DNA of 64,000 nucleotides from Galactobacillus timonensis (GTDB lineage Bacteria > Bacillota_I > Bacilli_A > Erysipelotrichales > Erysipelotrichaceae). Each line of letters begins with the position of its first letter. The stretch's first letter is position 1. The DNA lies in NCBI RefSeq assembly GCF_900240265.1, contig NZ_LT964739.1, positions 951,819 to 1,015,818 on the forward strand, given 5' to 3'. Shown here piece after piece: positions 26,550 to 36,026 of the stretch. Below the pieces are notes generated by a model. The model ran no database searches, had not been told where the DNA came from, and saw nothing but the letters and a program-made list of their open reading frames with translations. Position numbers and translations under genes: made by a program.

Positions 26550-28212
26550 GGATACAGGAAAGAATTCACAGAAAAATCCGGCCGTTTCCGCCTTTACAGA
26601 AAGCGTCCGCAAGGATCCCAGACTTGCCATCCTCCTTGCGGCAATGATTGCCGGCAGCGTCTATTCCGCTCTTCTTCCGCCGATTCTTCTGGGCCGGATG
26701 GTGGATGCGCTGGTAAGCAGGGAAATGCTCAGCGGCGGCCAGATTACGCTCTATATCGTTCTTCTGATTGTGGCCGGCGTCTTTTCGGCAGGCAAGAATG
26801 CGCTGATTTCAATCTTCGGTCAGCGGGTGACGCATCAGCTGCGCAGCAACATGACGGAAAAGCTGAACCGGCTGCCGGCGGATTACTTTACCCGCAACGA
26901 CAGCGGGGCTCTTACGTCATTGTTTGTCAACGACGTGGATACGATTCAGACGCTGTTTGATGATGGCATCATCAGTATGATTACGGACCTTTGTACGCTG
27001 GCCGGCATTCTGGTGGTTGTGTTCCGTTTTTCGAAGGGACTGGGTCTGCTTCTGCTGATTGCGCTGCCGGTGCTGTTTCTGTTTACGCGGCATTGTCAAA
27101 AGCGGATGCGGAAGGCGCAGCTGGATTATCGTCAGACGGTGGCGGATCTTTCGGATCAGATCCCGCAGACGATTAAAAACCGGCGCACGATCCGTGTCTA
27201 TCAGGCGTCCACCTATATGGAGACGCTGTACGATGCGACGATCCGGCGCAGCTTCGATGCGATGGAACAGTCGAATTTCTATGACTCCATCTATTCGCCT
27301 GTCATTATTACGACGAGCTCCATCGTGATTGCGATCATGATGACGCTGGCGGCCATGGGCGGCCGCTGGACCGCGTTCTTCGGCATGGGAGCCGGTACGG
27401 CAGTGACGGCGATTGCCTATGTGAACAACGTGTTTGGTCCGCTGGCGGATATCGGCATGGAAATTCAGAATATTCAGGCGGCGGCCGCCGGCATTGCCCG
27501 GATCGGAACCTTCATGGCGCATGTGGAAGAGGAGCATGGAACCGGAGCGGGTGGAGAAAATGCGCCGGCAGCCGTGGATCTGGAACATGTGTCGTTTTCG
27601 TATGATCCTAAGGAGCCTTTGATTCATGACTTTTCGCTGCGTGTCAACACCGGTGAGATGGTGACGCTGGTTGGCAGAACCGGCAGCGGAAAGAGTACGA
27701 TCTTTAAGCTGGTGCTCGGCCTCTATGCGCCAGATGCGGGAGAGGTACGTGTCCTTGGTCAGCGTCCGCAGGATATTACGGAAGAGGAGCGGCGCCATGT
27801 ATTCGGTTACGTGGAGCAGCAGTTCCATCCCGTCGAAGGCACGCTGAAGGATCAGGTTTCAATCAATGATCCCCATGTGGACGAGGATCAGGTGCGCAGG
27901 GCATTGAAGACGGTAGGTCTGCTGGATGTTCTGGAGCATCTTCCCGCTGGTCTGGATACGCCCTATTCGCCGGGTGTCCTTTCGCAGGGACAGTTTCAGC
28001 TGCTGTCCATTGCCAGGGCGATCGTCTGTGATCCGAAGGTTCTTCTGCTGGATGAAATTACAGCCAATCTTGATTCCAACACCGAAAAGCAGGTGATGGA
28101 TGCGATCTTCCACGCCTGCAGCGGCCGTACGGTGCTTTCCATTTCGCATCGTCTGTATGAACATACGGGCGGCCGGACGGTCTTCATCGGCAAAGATGCC
28201 GAAAAGAAATAA
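26542..28212 (+). CDS. ABC exporter half-transporter, catalytic subunit
   Basis: A 556-residue half-transporter with a six-helix membrane domain and an ATPase domain. Walker A is GRTGSGKST, and Walker B LLLDE keeps the catalytic Glu. The signature is LSQGQ instead of LSGGQ, the complementary defect expected of the partner in a heterodimeric exporter. ATG at 26542 has AAGGGCGG upstream; a GTG at 26533 is possible. It is followed by a divergent-type MerR promoter and regulator gene in the same direction. Confidence 0.9.
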   Translation: MRKDTGKNSQKNPAVSAFTESVRKDPRLAILLAAMIAGSVYSALLPPILLGRMVDALVSREMLSGGQITLYIVLLIVAGVFSAGKNALISIFGQRVTHQLRSNMTEKLNRLPADYFTRNDSGALTSLFVNDVDTIQTLFDDGIISMITDLCTLAGILVVVFRFSKGLGLLLLIALPVLFLFTRHCQKRMRKAQLDYRQTVADLSDQIPQTIKNRRTIRVYQASTYMETLYDATIRRSFDAMEQSNFYDSIYSPVIITTSSIVIAIMMTLAAMGGRWTAFFGMGAGTAVTAIAYVNNVFGPLADIGMEIQNIQAAAAGIARIGTFMAHVEEEHGTGAGGENAPAAVDLEHVSFSYDPKEPLIHDFSLRVNTGEMVTLVGRTGSGKSTIFKLVLGLYAPDAGEVRVLGQRPQDITEEERRHVFGYVEQQFHPVEGTLKDQVSINDPHVDEDQVRRALKTVGLLDVLEHLPAGLDTPYSPGVLSQGQFQLLSIARAIVCDPKVLLLDEITANLDSNTEKQVMDAIFHACSGRTVLSISHRLYEHTGGRTVFIGKDAEKK

Positions 28213-28220
28213 AAAAGGTA

Positions 28221-28251
28221 TTGACCTGCACGCGGCGTATACGTTTAGACT
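28221..28251 (+). promoter_or_regulatory. MerR-type promoter with 19-base spacer
   Basis: TTGACC and TAGACT are separated by 19 bases, the over-long spacing that MerR activators correct by twisting DNA. A GTATAC palindrome lies in the spacer. It precedes the MerR gene, so autoregulation is expected. Confidence 0.7.
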
Positions 28252-28274
28252 GCCATCGAAGGGAGGCAGTTGAA

Positions 28275-29162
28275 ATGTTGCTCAGGGAAGCTGCAGGCGA
28301 AGCCGGGATGACGAAGCGCGCCGTAAAGTATTATGAGGAAGAAGGGCTGCTGTCCGTAGAAAAAGACAGCAGCGGGTACCGTAATTACTCGAAAGAGGAT
28401 GTGGAACGCCTGAAAAAGATCTCTGTCTACAGGAAACTTGGAATTGGTATCCGGGATATCCGACGGCTTCTGGAAACCGATGATCGCAGCATCCTTTTGC
28501 AGATCTACCGGGAAAAGATACAGGAAAAGAATTTCCAGGAGGCAGAGATCAATGCCCTGAAGCAGCTGATCGATGACGGTGATGCGGATCCAGCGAATGA
28601 GCTGCTCGACTATGAGACGGTAGGTGATGCCATTGCGTCTCTGTTTCCGGGAAAGGAATGGAGTGATTTTATCCGATTCCATTTCGAACCGTTTCTGAAC
28701 ATCCGGGTCAGGACGCCACAGCAGAAACAGGCTTTGCAGAATATTCTTCAATACTGTGATGAAACGACGCTGAAGGTTCCCTGGATCGTAAAGCTTGGTA
28801 TGAAGATGGCGGGCGGAATACCTCACGAGTCGAAAACTGCGGATGAGATGATTTCTTATTACCGGGATATGAGTGAGAGTGAATACCAGCGATTGAAGGC
28901 GTCGGTACGGGCAGGCGCAAAACTGAAGTCCGGAATTCTCAAGTATCATCCCGTCTTCGCTGCTCAGCGGAAAATGCAGAAAGAGCTGCAGAAAAAAGGG
29001 TACAACGATATCTTCATTCCGAACCTGATGGAACTGTCTCCGCAATACGCGGAATATAAGAAGTACCTCGATCTGATTAACAGCAGAATATGCCGGGACC
29101 TTGGTATGTACTATGATGCAGAGTATAACATCGTGATTCGCAGGGAATCGAAAGAAGCGTGA
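28275..29162 (+). CDS. MerR-family transcriptional regulator with long effector domain
   Basis: A 295-residue regulator. The N-terminal winged HTH reads REAAGEAGMTKRAVKYYEEEGLL then GYRNYS and a helix, the MerR pattern. A coiled dimerisation helix follows (about residues 75-110), then a large C-terminal domain of about 180 residues with no clear resemblance to known effector domains. ATG at 28275 is preceded by GGGAGG. It lies nine bases plus its promoter after the ABC pair, so it may respond to a substrate of that exporter. MerR regulators usually activate promoters like the one just upstream. Confidence 0.85.
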   Translation: MLLREAAGEAGMTKRAVKYYEEEGLLSVEKDSSGYRNYSKEDVERLKKISVYRKLGIGIRDIRRLLETDDRSILLQIYREKIQEKNFQEAEINALKQLIDDGDADPANELLDYETVGDAIASLFPGKEWSDFIRFHFEPFLNIRVRTPQQKQALQNILQYCDETTLKVPWIVKLGMKMAGGIPHESKTADEMISYYRDMSESEYQRLKASVRAGAKLKSGILKYHPVFAAQRKMQKELQKKGYNDIFIPNLMELSPQYAEYKKYLDLINSRICRDLGMYYDAEYNIVIRRESKEA

Positions 29163-29183
29163 TTGTATCTTTTGCAGTAGAAA

Positions 29184-29225
29184 CGGCGCATCCCGCAAAA
29201 CAATGGGACCTGCGCCGATTTTTCT
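29184..29225 (+). terminator. Terminator after the MerR gene
   Basis: CGGCGCA pairs with TGCGCCG, with an inner CCC/GGG pairing, followed by ATTTTTCTTT. Confidence 0.8.
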
Positions 29226-29408
29226 TTGGAGTGATACGCATTGGAGCGGCTAAGGTGATCCGGCATTCCGGTTGCTGGATGAAGTTGTTGTTGTTGTCTG
29301 CTATGATGAGTGTGGCATCGGAATCACTCAAAATCACAGGGCATCAGTATCGATCATTATGATATGCAGACATACTGCAGATCATGGTTTCCTACAGGAG
29401 AAAAGTCT

Positions 29409-29987
29409 ATGAAAACCACGGTTCGAAAAGGGATTGCATTGTTTGCGGTTGCTTTGCTTGTGGCCGGGTGCACGAAAGCAGTATCCGCTGATGTGAACAT
29501 CATTGACGTGAATACATCGCTTGCAAAGGGAAATGGCGCAACAGGAGAATATCCGGTTGAGGCGTTGACCTTGAACGATCTTATTGAGAAATACCCTTCT
29601 GCTGTGTTTGTGAATGTGGAAGGTTCGATTGTTACTGGGGAAGAGGATCTTCCATATTCTGCTGGAGAGTCCGAATATTTTATCGGGCCGGTGCGCATCA
29701 GTGCCTATTACAAAGGGGCATCGTCTGTTAAGGGATTCTCGAATGAGGATATGTATGTGAAGGGCGCTAAGCTTTCATGGCTGAAGTCGCTGCGGCATGG
29801 TACAAAAGAGATCTTGCAGTATCCGGCGGTGCAGCCGGAGATAGAAATCAAGCTGGCTTCGGATCAGACAGTTGCGGTGTACATTCTGCCGCTTGCTTAC
29901 CTGGATGATGAAACAAATCGGTATGCGGTTATAAAGGATGATCATGGATATGCCAAAGGGCTTTGGGCAGTGATTCCGGAGTCATAA
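29409..29987 (+). CDS. Putative lipoprotein, unknown function
   Basis: A 192-residue protein with a lipoprotein signal: MKTTVRKG, a hydrophobic stretch, then LLVAGC with the lipid-anchored Cys at about residue 21. The mature part has no recognisable family. It has a mixed beta-rich look with many aromatic residues (EYFIGPVRISAYYKG; SWLKSLRHG). ATG at 29409 follows AGGAGAAAAG. It stands alone between terminators, anchored outside the cell membrane. Confidence 0.7.
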   Translation: MKTTVRKGIALFAVALLVAGCTKAVSADVNIIDVNTSLAKGNGATGEYPVEALTLNDLIEKYPSAVFVNVEGSIVTGEEDLPYSAGESEYFIGPVRISAYYKGASSVKGFSNEDMYVKGAKLSWLKSLRHGTKEILQYPAVQPEIEIKLASDQTVAVYILPLAYLDDETNRYAVIKDDHGYAKGLWAVIPES

Positions 29988-30027
29988 ACAAATCTCAGGC
30001 AGAAACGGGAAAAGAAAAATAAGAAAG

Positions 30028-30075
30028 AGCCGGCGAGATCAGAACCACTGTTCCGATTCTACCGGCTTGATTTTT
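30028..30075. terminator. Bidirectional terminator between lipoprotein gene and asnA
   Basis: AGCCGG and CCGGCT enclose a second stem (GAAC/GTTC with flanking pairs). T-rich bases follow on the plus strand and the opposite side is A-rich, so it can serve both convergent genes. Confidence 0.75.
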
Positions 30076-30096
30076 ACAGGTGTAGATGTTGATGAG

Positions 30097-31107
30097 TTAA
30101 AGAAGCGGAATATGATGAGCGGCACATTCCTCTTCCATGTCTTCGGGCCAGATGGAAGCCTGAACTTCGCCGATATGTGCTTTATTCAATAACAACATAC
30201 ACAGGCGGCTCTGGCCGATGCCTCCGCCGATGGTGAGAGGCAGCTCATTGCTGAGAATGGCTTTGTGATAGGGCAGAGTGAGACGCTCTTCGGTATGGGC
30301 GGCTTTGCACTGGGTCTCGATCGTTGTTTCGTCGACGCGGATGCCCATGGAAGAGATCTCGATGGCCTGGTTGAGACTCGGCAGCCAGAACAGCAGGTCG
30401 CCATTCAGCTTCCAGTCATCATAGTCCGGTGCGCGGCCGTCATGGGGCTGCTTGCTGCGAGACAGCGGCCAGCCGATTTCTTCGATGAAGACACAGCCGT
30501 GTTCGCGGGTGATGGCATTTTCGCGATCCTTGACGGAGAGGTCCGGATACAGATCTTCGAGCTGCTGCGACGTGATGAAGTAGACGTCATCCGCAAGATG
30601 GCAGACGGCCTGCGGATACTTGTACCAGACTTCGTGTTCCATATGCTTGATGACTTTGAAGATGTGGCGCACCGTATCTTCGAGATAGTCGATGGTCCGC
30701 TCCTGACGTGTGATGACGCGCTCCCAGTCCCACTGATCAACGTAGGCGCTGTGCAGATTGTCCAGTGTCTCGTCGCGGCGGATGGCGTTCATGTTGGTAT
30801 AGAGACCTTCATGGACGGCGAACCCGTACTTTTTGAGGGCGTAGCGTTTCCACTTGGCGAGGGACTGGACGATTTCCATCTCTTCGCCAGGCAGATCTTT
30901 CAGATCGAAGCCGACCGGACGTTCGACGCCGTTAAGATTGTCGTTGAGGCCGCTGCTCTTTGTGACAAACAATGGAGCTGAGATGCGGCTCAGGTTCATT
31001 TCCTTTCCGAATTCTTTCTGAAAGGTGTCACGGATATACTTGATCGCTTCTTCGGTATCACGCACAGAAAGCGTGGGCTGGTAATGTTTTGGAAATATGA
31101 GTGTCAT
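30097..31107 (-). CDS. asnA: Aspartate--ammonia ligase (asparagine synthetase A)
   Basis: A 336-residue AsnA, which makes asparagine from aspartate, ammonia and ATP. Sequence features run the full length: SRISAPLFV near the N-terminus, [16 protein letters not shown], the RRDE segment, [24 protein letters not shown], and the C-terminal [13 protein letters not shown] class II synthetase motif. ATG at 31107 has a GGAGG ribosome-binding site; the longer open frame upstream is not used. Divergent from the BMP-domain gene with an 81-base shared promoter region. Confidence 0.96.
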   Translation of the reverse strand: MTLIFPKHYQPTLSVRDTEEAIKYIRDTFQKEFGKEMNLSRISAPLFVTKSSGLNDNLNGVERPVGFDLKDLPGEEMEIVQSLAKWKRYALKKYGFAVHEGLYTNMNAIRRDETLDNLHSAYVDQWDWERVITRQERTIDYLEDTVRHIFKVIKHMEHEVWYKYPQAVCHLADDVYFITSQQLEDLYPDLSVKDRENAITREHGCVFIEEIGWPLSRSKQPHDGRAPDYDDWKLNGDLLFWLPSLNQAIEISSMGIRVDETTIETQCKAAHTEERLTLPYHKAILSNELPLTIGGGIGQSRLCMLLLNKAHIGEVQASIWPEDMEEECAAHHIPLL

Positions 31108-31139
31108 GGGGTGATTTTCCTCCGGATATTCTGCTATGT

Positions 31140-31148
31140 ATTGTACCA
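31140..31148 (-). promoter_or_regulatory. asnA extended -10 promoter
   Basis: On the minus strand TGGTACAAT, an extended -10 element, 33 bases before the asnA ATG. There is no good -35. Confidence 0.45.
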
Positions 31149-31173
31149 GTTGTGCCTTGGAAATGATTACCGG

Positions 31174-31182
31174 TGCTATGAT
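31174..31182 (+). promoter_or_regulatory. Extended -10 of the BMP-domain gene, predicted leaderless
   Basis: TGCTATGAT, an extended -10 element. Its last base is six bases from the ATG at 31189, and no Shine-Dalgarno sequence is present. Confidence 0.5.
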
Positions 31183-31188
31183 GACAAT

Positions 31189-33072
31189 ATGAGTAATGAA
31201 GATTACAGCAAAGCGAGAAAAAAGGGTGAAAAAGCGTTCCGCCAGGCGGTAGCGGCGGGAAAATATCCGTATCTTCCGGTGCTGGATGAGGTGCTTGGTC
31301 CCCAGGGCGGTACGCTGTCGGTGTCGCATGTCGGCATCTATGATGTGCCGCTTTCAAAGATTGTTGGTACGCGTACGGCAGGCCGTCAGAATGCGTTTGC
31401 GGGCAATTATATGCCTCTGCTGGATGAGGATACGGAGTTTGCCTTCAAGTGGATGAAGGTATTCGACTACCAGATGGACAACGGCATTGCGGATCCGATT
31501 GAGGCATATGAATTCATGCATAAATTCTATGTCCAGGAGGGCAATAAGCGCGTATCTGTTCTGAAGTATCTCGATGTGCCGTCGATTGAATGCGATGTGT
31601 ACCGTGTCCTTCCGCAGCGCAGCGACGATGAGGCGGTACGGGTCTACTATGAGTTTCTTGAGTTCTTCAAGGTGTGTCCGACTTATGAGATCACCTTTAC
31701 AAAGCCCGGTTCCTATGCGGCATTTGCGGCGCATCTGGGAAGAGATCTGAAGACGCCATGGCCAAGTGATGCGGTCCATGCGACGGAGGCCGGCTATTAC
31801 CGCTTCTATACGGTGTATCGCTCCTTGGGCGGTACGGGTGAAGCCGGGGATGCGCTGCTTGTATATCTGAATGTGTATTCGTTTTCTTCGCTGCTTGATA
31901 CGCAGCGTATGACGCTGACACGCCGTGTCCAGAGCATGCTGGGTGAAATTTCACTTCATCAGCAGGCGGATCCGGTAGCTTTGATGCGGGCACCGCGGGA
32001 GGCGGCCCGTCCTTCGGGCATTTCGCTGTTGACCAATCTTCTGCGCCGTCCTCCTTCCTATACGGAAAGCAGCCCGCTGAAGGCGGCGTTCATCTATCCT
32101 TCGGATCCGGATCATGATGGCCGTGTCAACGATGAGGAAGTGGGGCGGATCTATCTGAGTCACGCCTTTGAGGGGATCGTTGAGACGAAGCCCTACTTTA
32201 ATGCGTCGGATTCGAAGTCGCTTGCCAAGGCACTGTTTGAGGCAGTGGATCTTGGACAGGCGTCCGCTGTATTTACGACGGATGCGTCAATGTTGAACGG
32301 GACGCTGCAGAAGGCGGTGGCCTGTCCCGGTGTTGATTTTCTGAACTGCTCGATTCATTCGGTTCAGCAGGCGGTACGTACGTATCAGTGCCGGTTGTAT
32401 GAGGTGAAGTTTCTGATGGGGGCGCTGGCGGCGTTAAGCTGCACCGATGATCAGATCGGCTATGTTGCGGACCGGCCCGTGTATGGCGAGGCGGCGAACA
32501 TCAATGCCTTTGCGATCGGTGCTTCCATGATCCGTCCGAAGGCGAGAATCTATCTTGTCTGGGGCGGCCGGAAGAACAGTGACTGGAAAAAGGAGTTTGC
32601 GGACAGGAAGATATCCATCATCAGCGGTCCTGACTTTGCGGCGGAATCCGGGGAGCCGGACTATGGCCTTTTCCAGGTGGATGAGACAGGGGCGGCCACG
32701 TCGCTGGCGGTGCCGATCTTCAACTGGGGAAGATATTATGAGCTGATCGTGAAGACGATGCTGGATCATTCCTATGACGATGATCCTTCGGCGGCGGCCG
32801 GAAAGTCGCTGAGCTACTGGTACGGTCTTTCGGAAGGTGTCATTGATCTGCATGTGGCGGACAGTCTGGATCCAAGTATGCGAAAGATGATCCGTCTGCT
32901 CAGAAAAGGGGTGGCCGATGGTGCTGTGCATCCGTTCCAGGGCATCCTCAAAAGTCAGAACGGCATCGTGCAGGACCGTGAAGATGCGCTGCTCAGTGAT
33001 GAGAAGGTCATCACGATGGACTGGCTCAATGAAAACGTGGTCGGCCGGATGCCGGAGGTGGTTTCGGCATGA
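31189..33072 (+). CDS. Cytoplasmic ParB-like/BMP-domain fusion protein
   Basis: A 627-residue protein without signal peptide or lipobox. Residues about 70-140 contain [22 protein letters not shown], resembling ParB/sulfiredoxin-like domains. From about residue 305 it resembles basic membrane protein (BMP/Med) binding domains that hold nucleosides in ABC import systems: [29 protein letters not shown] and [12 protein letters not shown] domain inside the cell and fused this way is unlikely to feed a transporter; sensing a nucleoside-like ligand is more plausible, but this is inference. The gene is coupled by ATGA to a phosphoesterase gene. The start has no ribosome-binding site. Confidence 0.75.
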   Translation: MSNEDYSKARKKGEKAFRQAVAAGKYPYLPVLDEVLGPQGGTLSVSHVGIYDVPLSKIVGTRTAGRQNAFAGNYMPLLDEDTEFAFKWMKVFDYQMDNGIADPIEAYEFMHKFYVQEGNKRVSVLKYLDVPSIECDVYRVLPQRSDDEAVRVYYEFLEFFKVCPTYEITFTKPGSYAAFAAHLGRDLKTPWPSDAVHATEAGYYRFYTVYRSLGGTGEAGDALLVYLNVYSFSSLLDTQRMTLTRRVQSMLGEISLHQQADPVALMRAPREAARPSGISLLTNLLRRPPSYTESSPLKAAFIYPSDPDHDGRVNDEEVGRIYLSHAFEGIVETKPYFNASDSKSLAKALFEAVDLGQASAVFTTDASMLNGTLQKAVACPGVDFLNCSIHSVQQAVRTYQCRLYEVKFLMGALAALSCTDDQIGYVADRPVYGEAANINAFAIGASMIRPKARIYLVWGGRKNSDWKKEFADRKISIISGPDFAAESGEPDYGLFQVDETGAATSLAVPIFNWGRYYELIVKTMLDHSYDDDPSAAAGKSLSYWYGLSEGVIDLHVADSLDPSMRKMIRLLRKGVADGAVHPFQGILKSQNGIVQDREDALLSDEKVITMDWLNENVVGRMPEVVSA

Positions 33073-33728
33073 AAATTCTGGTGGTCGCAGACGAGGAAGA
33101 AAGCGTTCTGTATGAAAACTATCAGCCGCGGATGATGGCGGACGTGAATCTGATTATTGCGTGCGGCGATCTTCATGCGGCGTATCTTGATTTTCTCACG
33201 AGTGCTTCCAATAAGCCGCTCTACTATGTGCCGGGCAACCATGATCAAAGCTACGTTTCTCATCCGCCGGCAGGCTGTATTTCGCTCGATGAGCAGGTGG
33301 TATCGTTTCACGGGCTGAGGATCGGGGGACTTGGCGGATCGTGCCGGTACAAGCCGGGCAGCTTCATGTATACGGAAGAAGAGATGGCAAAGCGCCTGAA
33401 GAAGCTTGAGAAGCAGGTGCGCAGGGCGGGCGGAATTGATGTGTTTGTGACGCATGCGCCGGCGGCCGGCTATGGGGATCTGGAGGATCTGGCACACCGG
33501 GGCTTTGCCTGTTTCAACACGTTCATGGAGGAGTATCATCCGCGCTATCTTGTGCACGGGCATGTGCATCCTTCGTATGACATTCATTTGCAGCGGCAGA
33601 TGGTGCATCCTTCGGGGACAGTGATGCTCAACTGTGTCGGGCATATGATGCTTGAAATTGATGACGCGAGCATACAAAAAGAGCCGCCGAAGGAGAGGAG
33701 TCTTCTTGAGCGGCTGTGGAAGCGTTAA
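33069..33728 (+). CDS. Calcineurin-like metallophosphoesterase
   Basis: A 219-residue soluble phosphoesterase. Metal-site motifs are IIACGDLHA, YVPGNHD, DVFVTHAP and LVHGHVH. The first block reads VVADEEES instead of the usual D-x-H, so one metal ligand may be changed. It overlaps the BMP-fusion stop (ATGA) and must be made with it. Substrate unknown: nucleotides or phosphodiesters are plausible. The pairing suggests that the BMP-like protein binds the substrate or product, but that is inference. Confidence 0.85.
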   Translation: MKILVVADEEESVLYENYQPRMMADVNLIIACGDLHAAYLDFLTSASNKPLYYVPGNHDQSYVSHPPAGCISLDEQVVSFHGLRIGGLGGSCRYKPGSFMYTEEEMAKRLKKLEKQVRRAGGIDVFVTHAPAAGYGDLEDLAHRGFACFNTFMEEYHPRYLVHGHVHPSYDIHLQRQMVHPSGTVMLNCVGHMMLEIDDASIQKEPPKERSLLERLWKR

Positions 33729-33731
33729 TGA

Positions 33732-34910
33732 TCAGCGGATCTTCCAGTCGATGGTTAACAGGGAAAGAATGAGGCCGATCGTGCTGATGATCGTCATCGC
33801 AAGCAGATTGGTGGATACATCCAGCGTGCTGTAGAGCGACGCCATTACGGCGCCCAGAACGTTGGCAAGTACCTGGACCGTGGTGAAGCAGGTCTGAGCT
33901 TTGACGATATCTTTGCGGTCGACGAGGCGGGATGCGTATTCCACGGTCGCCGGCAGAAAGAGGGCGAGTGAGAGGCTTTCCAGTACGGTGGCGGCATAGA
34001 GCTGGGGAATGGATTTGGCCTGCCAGTAGAAAAACTGTTTTACGGTAAATGCCAGCAGCGAGAGGATGAGAATCTTTGCGCAGCCGGCTTTTTTGATGAT
34101 CTTTTTGGCCAGAATCATGCCGGGCAGCTCGACCAGTGCCTGGAAGCTGAGGATGGCACCCATCGTCGCATCGTTGCCGCCGACGTTGCGGGTGACATAG
34201 ATAAAGAAGTTGACGACGGCGTTATGACACAGCACAACCAGTGTGCAGCCGATCAGAAAGAGAAGAAACTTGGGATGGGCGGCGAAGAGTTCGCGATAGG
34301 TTCCGACGCTGGCCGCCTTTTCCTGGGGCTGAAGAGTGTCGTCAGGCGCGTAGTGGAGGATCAGCCGCGTCGCCAGACACATGCCGATGGCACTGATGAT
34401 GGCAGCGATCGGAATAGAGCGGACGGACCAGGAAGAGATGAGCCTTCCCAGAACCAGGGAAAGGATGGCGAAGCTGAGGGAGCCGGCGGCGCGGCCGAAG
34501 CCGAAGTTCATTTCGGACGCATCGACCGGCGCCATATAGAGCATCGAGTTGACCATGGGCAAAGCCGCATTGACCAGCATCAGCGCAGCCAATAGAAGCA
34601 GGCTGACCGCCATGCCAGAAAGTCCCGGAATTAACTGGAGCAGGGCAAGAACGGCCATGGCAATGCTCATGACATTGAGGATGGCGCCCGGATTCCAGCG
34701 CGAAGAGCGATCGGCCAGCGATGCCAGAGGCGGCTCCAGCAGAAAGGCGAGCAGGGTTCCGGCAGCTGTCACCATTCCAATCTGGCCGCTGGTACAGTGA
34801 TAGGCCGTCAACAGATTTGCCGCAAAGGAGGAGACGGCTCCCATTTCTGTCCAGAAGAATACATTCAGCAAGGCAAAGCGAAGATTCGCGCTGCGCACCT
34901 TAGCATCCAT
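33732..34910 (-). CDS. MFS transporter
   Basis: A 392-residue membrane protein with twelve predicted helices. It resembles the MFS_1-like/nucleoside-proton symporter branch: an N-terminal FWTEMGAVSSF helix, the loop between helices 2 and 3 with PPLASLADRSSRW (MFS motif A), and a central hydrophilic loop near residue 200. Substrate unknown. The ATG overlaps the end of the dehydrogenase-like gene by 11 bases, so they form an operon. Confidence 0.88.
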   Translation of the reverse strand: MDAKVRSANLRFALLNVFFWTEMGAVSSFAANLLTAYHCTSGQIGMVTAAGTLLAFLLEPPLASLADRSSRWNPGAILNVMSIAMAVLALLQLIPGLSGMAVSLLLLAALMLVNAALPMVNSMLYMAPVDASEMNFGFGRAAGSLSFAILSLVLGRLISSWSVRSIPIAAIISAIGMCLATRLILHYAPDDTLQPQEKAASVGTYRELFAAHPKFLLFLIGCTLVVLCHNAVVNFFIYVTRNVGGNDATMGAILSFQALVELPGMILAKKIIKKAGCAKILILSLLAFTVKQFFYWQAKSIPQLYAATVLESLSLALFLPATVEYASRLVDRKDIVKAQTCFTTVQVLANVLGAVMASLYSTLDVSTNLLAMTIISTIGLILSLLTIDWKIR

Positions 34911-35721
34911 GGTTCAAACTCTCCAGGGATACCGTCTTTTCGATGAAGGAAAGAAACGATGGTGAAGACGGGTTGAAGACTGTCTGCGGTGTAAGCCGCA
35001 CCGAATCCAGTGACCAGAGCGGATGGTTGCGCGGCAGCGGCATTACCTGGGTCTGATCGATGCAGGCATGAAGATAATGGCCATCATGAAGCACAGAAAC
35101 AAGATCGTCTTCATTGACCGCCGCGCCGCATCCGCAGTTAATCAGCAGAGCACCGTTCTTCATCTTCTTCAGCATTTCCGCTGAAAGTGCACAGTAGGAA
35201 GGATCATTGGCCAACACATGCAGGCAGAGAACATCGGCGGAGCGAAGGGAGTTGTCATCGATTCCGGGAACGATCCGAACTTCGCATCCGAACACCTTCA
35301 GCCGATCCGCAAGCGTATGCGATATTTGATCGTCGGCGGCACTGATGACCACCATATTCCTTAAGGAGCTGTCAAGAAGCGGCGCCCAGTCGCACTGCTT
35401 CTGGGCAGCGATGTATTCCGGGAACCGGAATACATGTTCCAGGATGCTGGCAAGCATCCAGTCAGAGGCACGCTCTATCAGATGATCATAGAAGGAGAAT
35501 GCAGGAATGCGGTAGTTTTCCTTCCGGTCCAGCGTGATGAGAGTGATATTCTGTTTCGTTTCGTCAAGCTCACCGGCAGAAGGTTCACCGATTATTACAT
35601 CGGCTGACTGCAGTTCATTCTTCGCTGGACGGGTATGGAAGGTAAAGGTGCCAGGGACATTTGCGGTCAGATGTTCTCTGGCACCCCGGGTCATATCATA
35701 GGTTACAAGAATATTTTTCAT
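34900..35721 (-). CDS. Degenerate D-2-hydroxyacid dehydrogenase-like protein
   Basis: A 273-residue protein with the two-domain plan of D-isomer-specific 2-hydroxyacid dehydrogenases. The C-terminal MKNGALLINCGCGAAVNEDDL aligns with the family's signature 3 (core GALLIN). But the NAD loop that should read G-x-G-x-x-G is SAADDQ, the catalytic Arg of the RG motif is Cys, the Glu of the DVFE region is missing and the final TPH reads TPQ. It is also shorter than the usual 310-330 residues. It is probably not a dehydrogenase; a binding or regulatory role for the coupled MFS carrier is possible. ATG at 35721 follows GAGGAAA. Confidence 0.7.
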   Translation of the reverse strand: MKNILVTYDMTRGAREHLTANVPGTFTFHTRPAKNELQSADVIIGEPSAGELDETKQNITLITLDRKENYRIPAFSFYDHLIERASDWMLASILEHVFRFPEYIAAQKQCDWAPLLDSSLRNMVVISAADDQISHTLADRLKVFGCEVRIVPGIDDNSLRSADVLCLHVLANDPSYCALSAEMLKKMKNGALLINCGCGAAVNEDDLVSVLHDGHYLHACIDQTQVMPLPRNHPLWSLDSVRLTPQTVFNPSSPSFLSFIEKTVSLESLNHGC

Positions 35722-35819
35722 GGAAATTTCCTCATGCAAGGCCTTACAATTCTAACATTTCCTTTACTGGAGAAAACATAGTGTTAAAACCAGCCGCGAA
35801 TTCAGGAAAGGAGCTTTTT

Positions 35820-36026
35820 ATGAATGTAACAGTACGTGAATATATGTCGGCAGACGCAATGGCTGCCATGAAAATATGGAATGAAGTCGTAGAAGAAGGC
35901 GATGCGTTTCCGCAGCTCAAGGGATTGACGGAAGACAATGCGGACGCGTTTTTCAAGCATCAGAGCTATACCGGCATCGCCGTTGATGCGGATGGCCGGA
36001 TCGTCGGTCTTTCTATTCTGCATCCC
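35820..36026 (+). pseudogene. GNAT acetyltransferase, 5' portion (interrupted by IS)
   Basis: The first 69 codons of a GNAT-family N-acetyltransferase: VREYMSADAMAAMKIWNEVVEEG, then a strand with TGIAVDADGRIVGLSILHP. ATG at 35820 has AGGAAAGGAG upstream. The frame enters the tnpB-only element and runs on to 36245 with unrelated residues. Joining 36026 to 37425 restores LHPNNVGRCGHIANASY, a typical GNAT acetyl-CoA region, and a 162-residue protein. Confidence 0.85.

Noticed and set aside
29231..29408. Upstream start for the lipoprotein gene at 29310
   Set aside because: The extra residues precede the signal peptide and have no ribosome-binding site; ATG 29409 has AGGAG and begins a proper lipoprotein signal.
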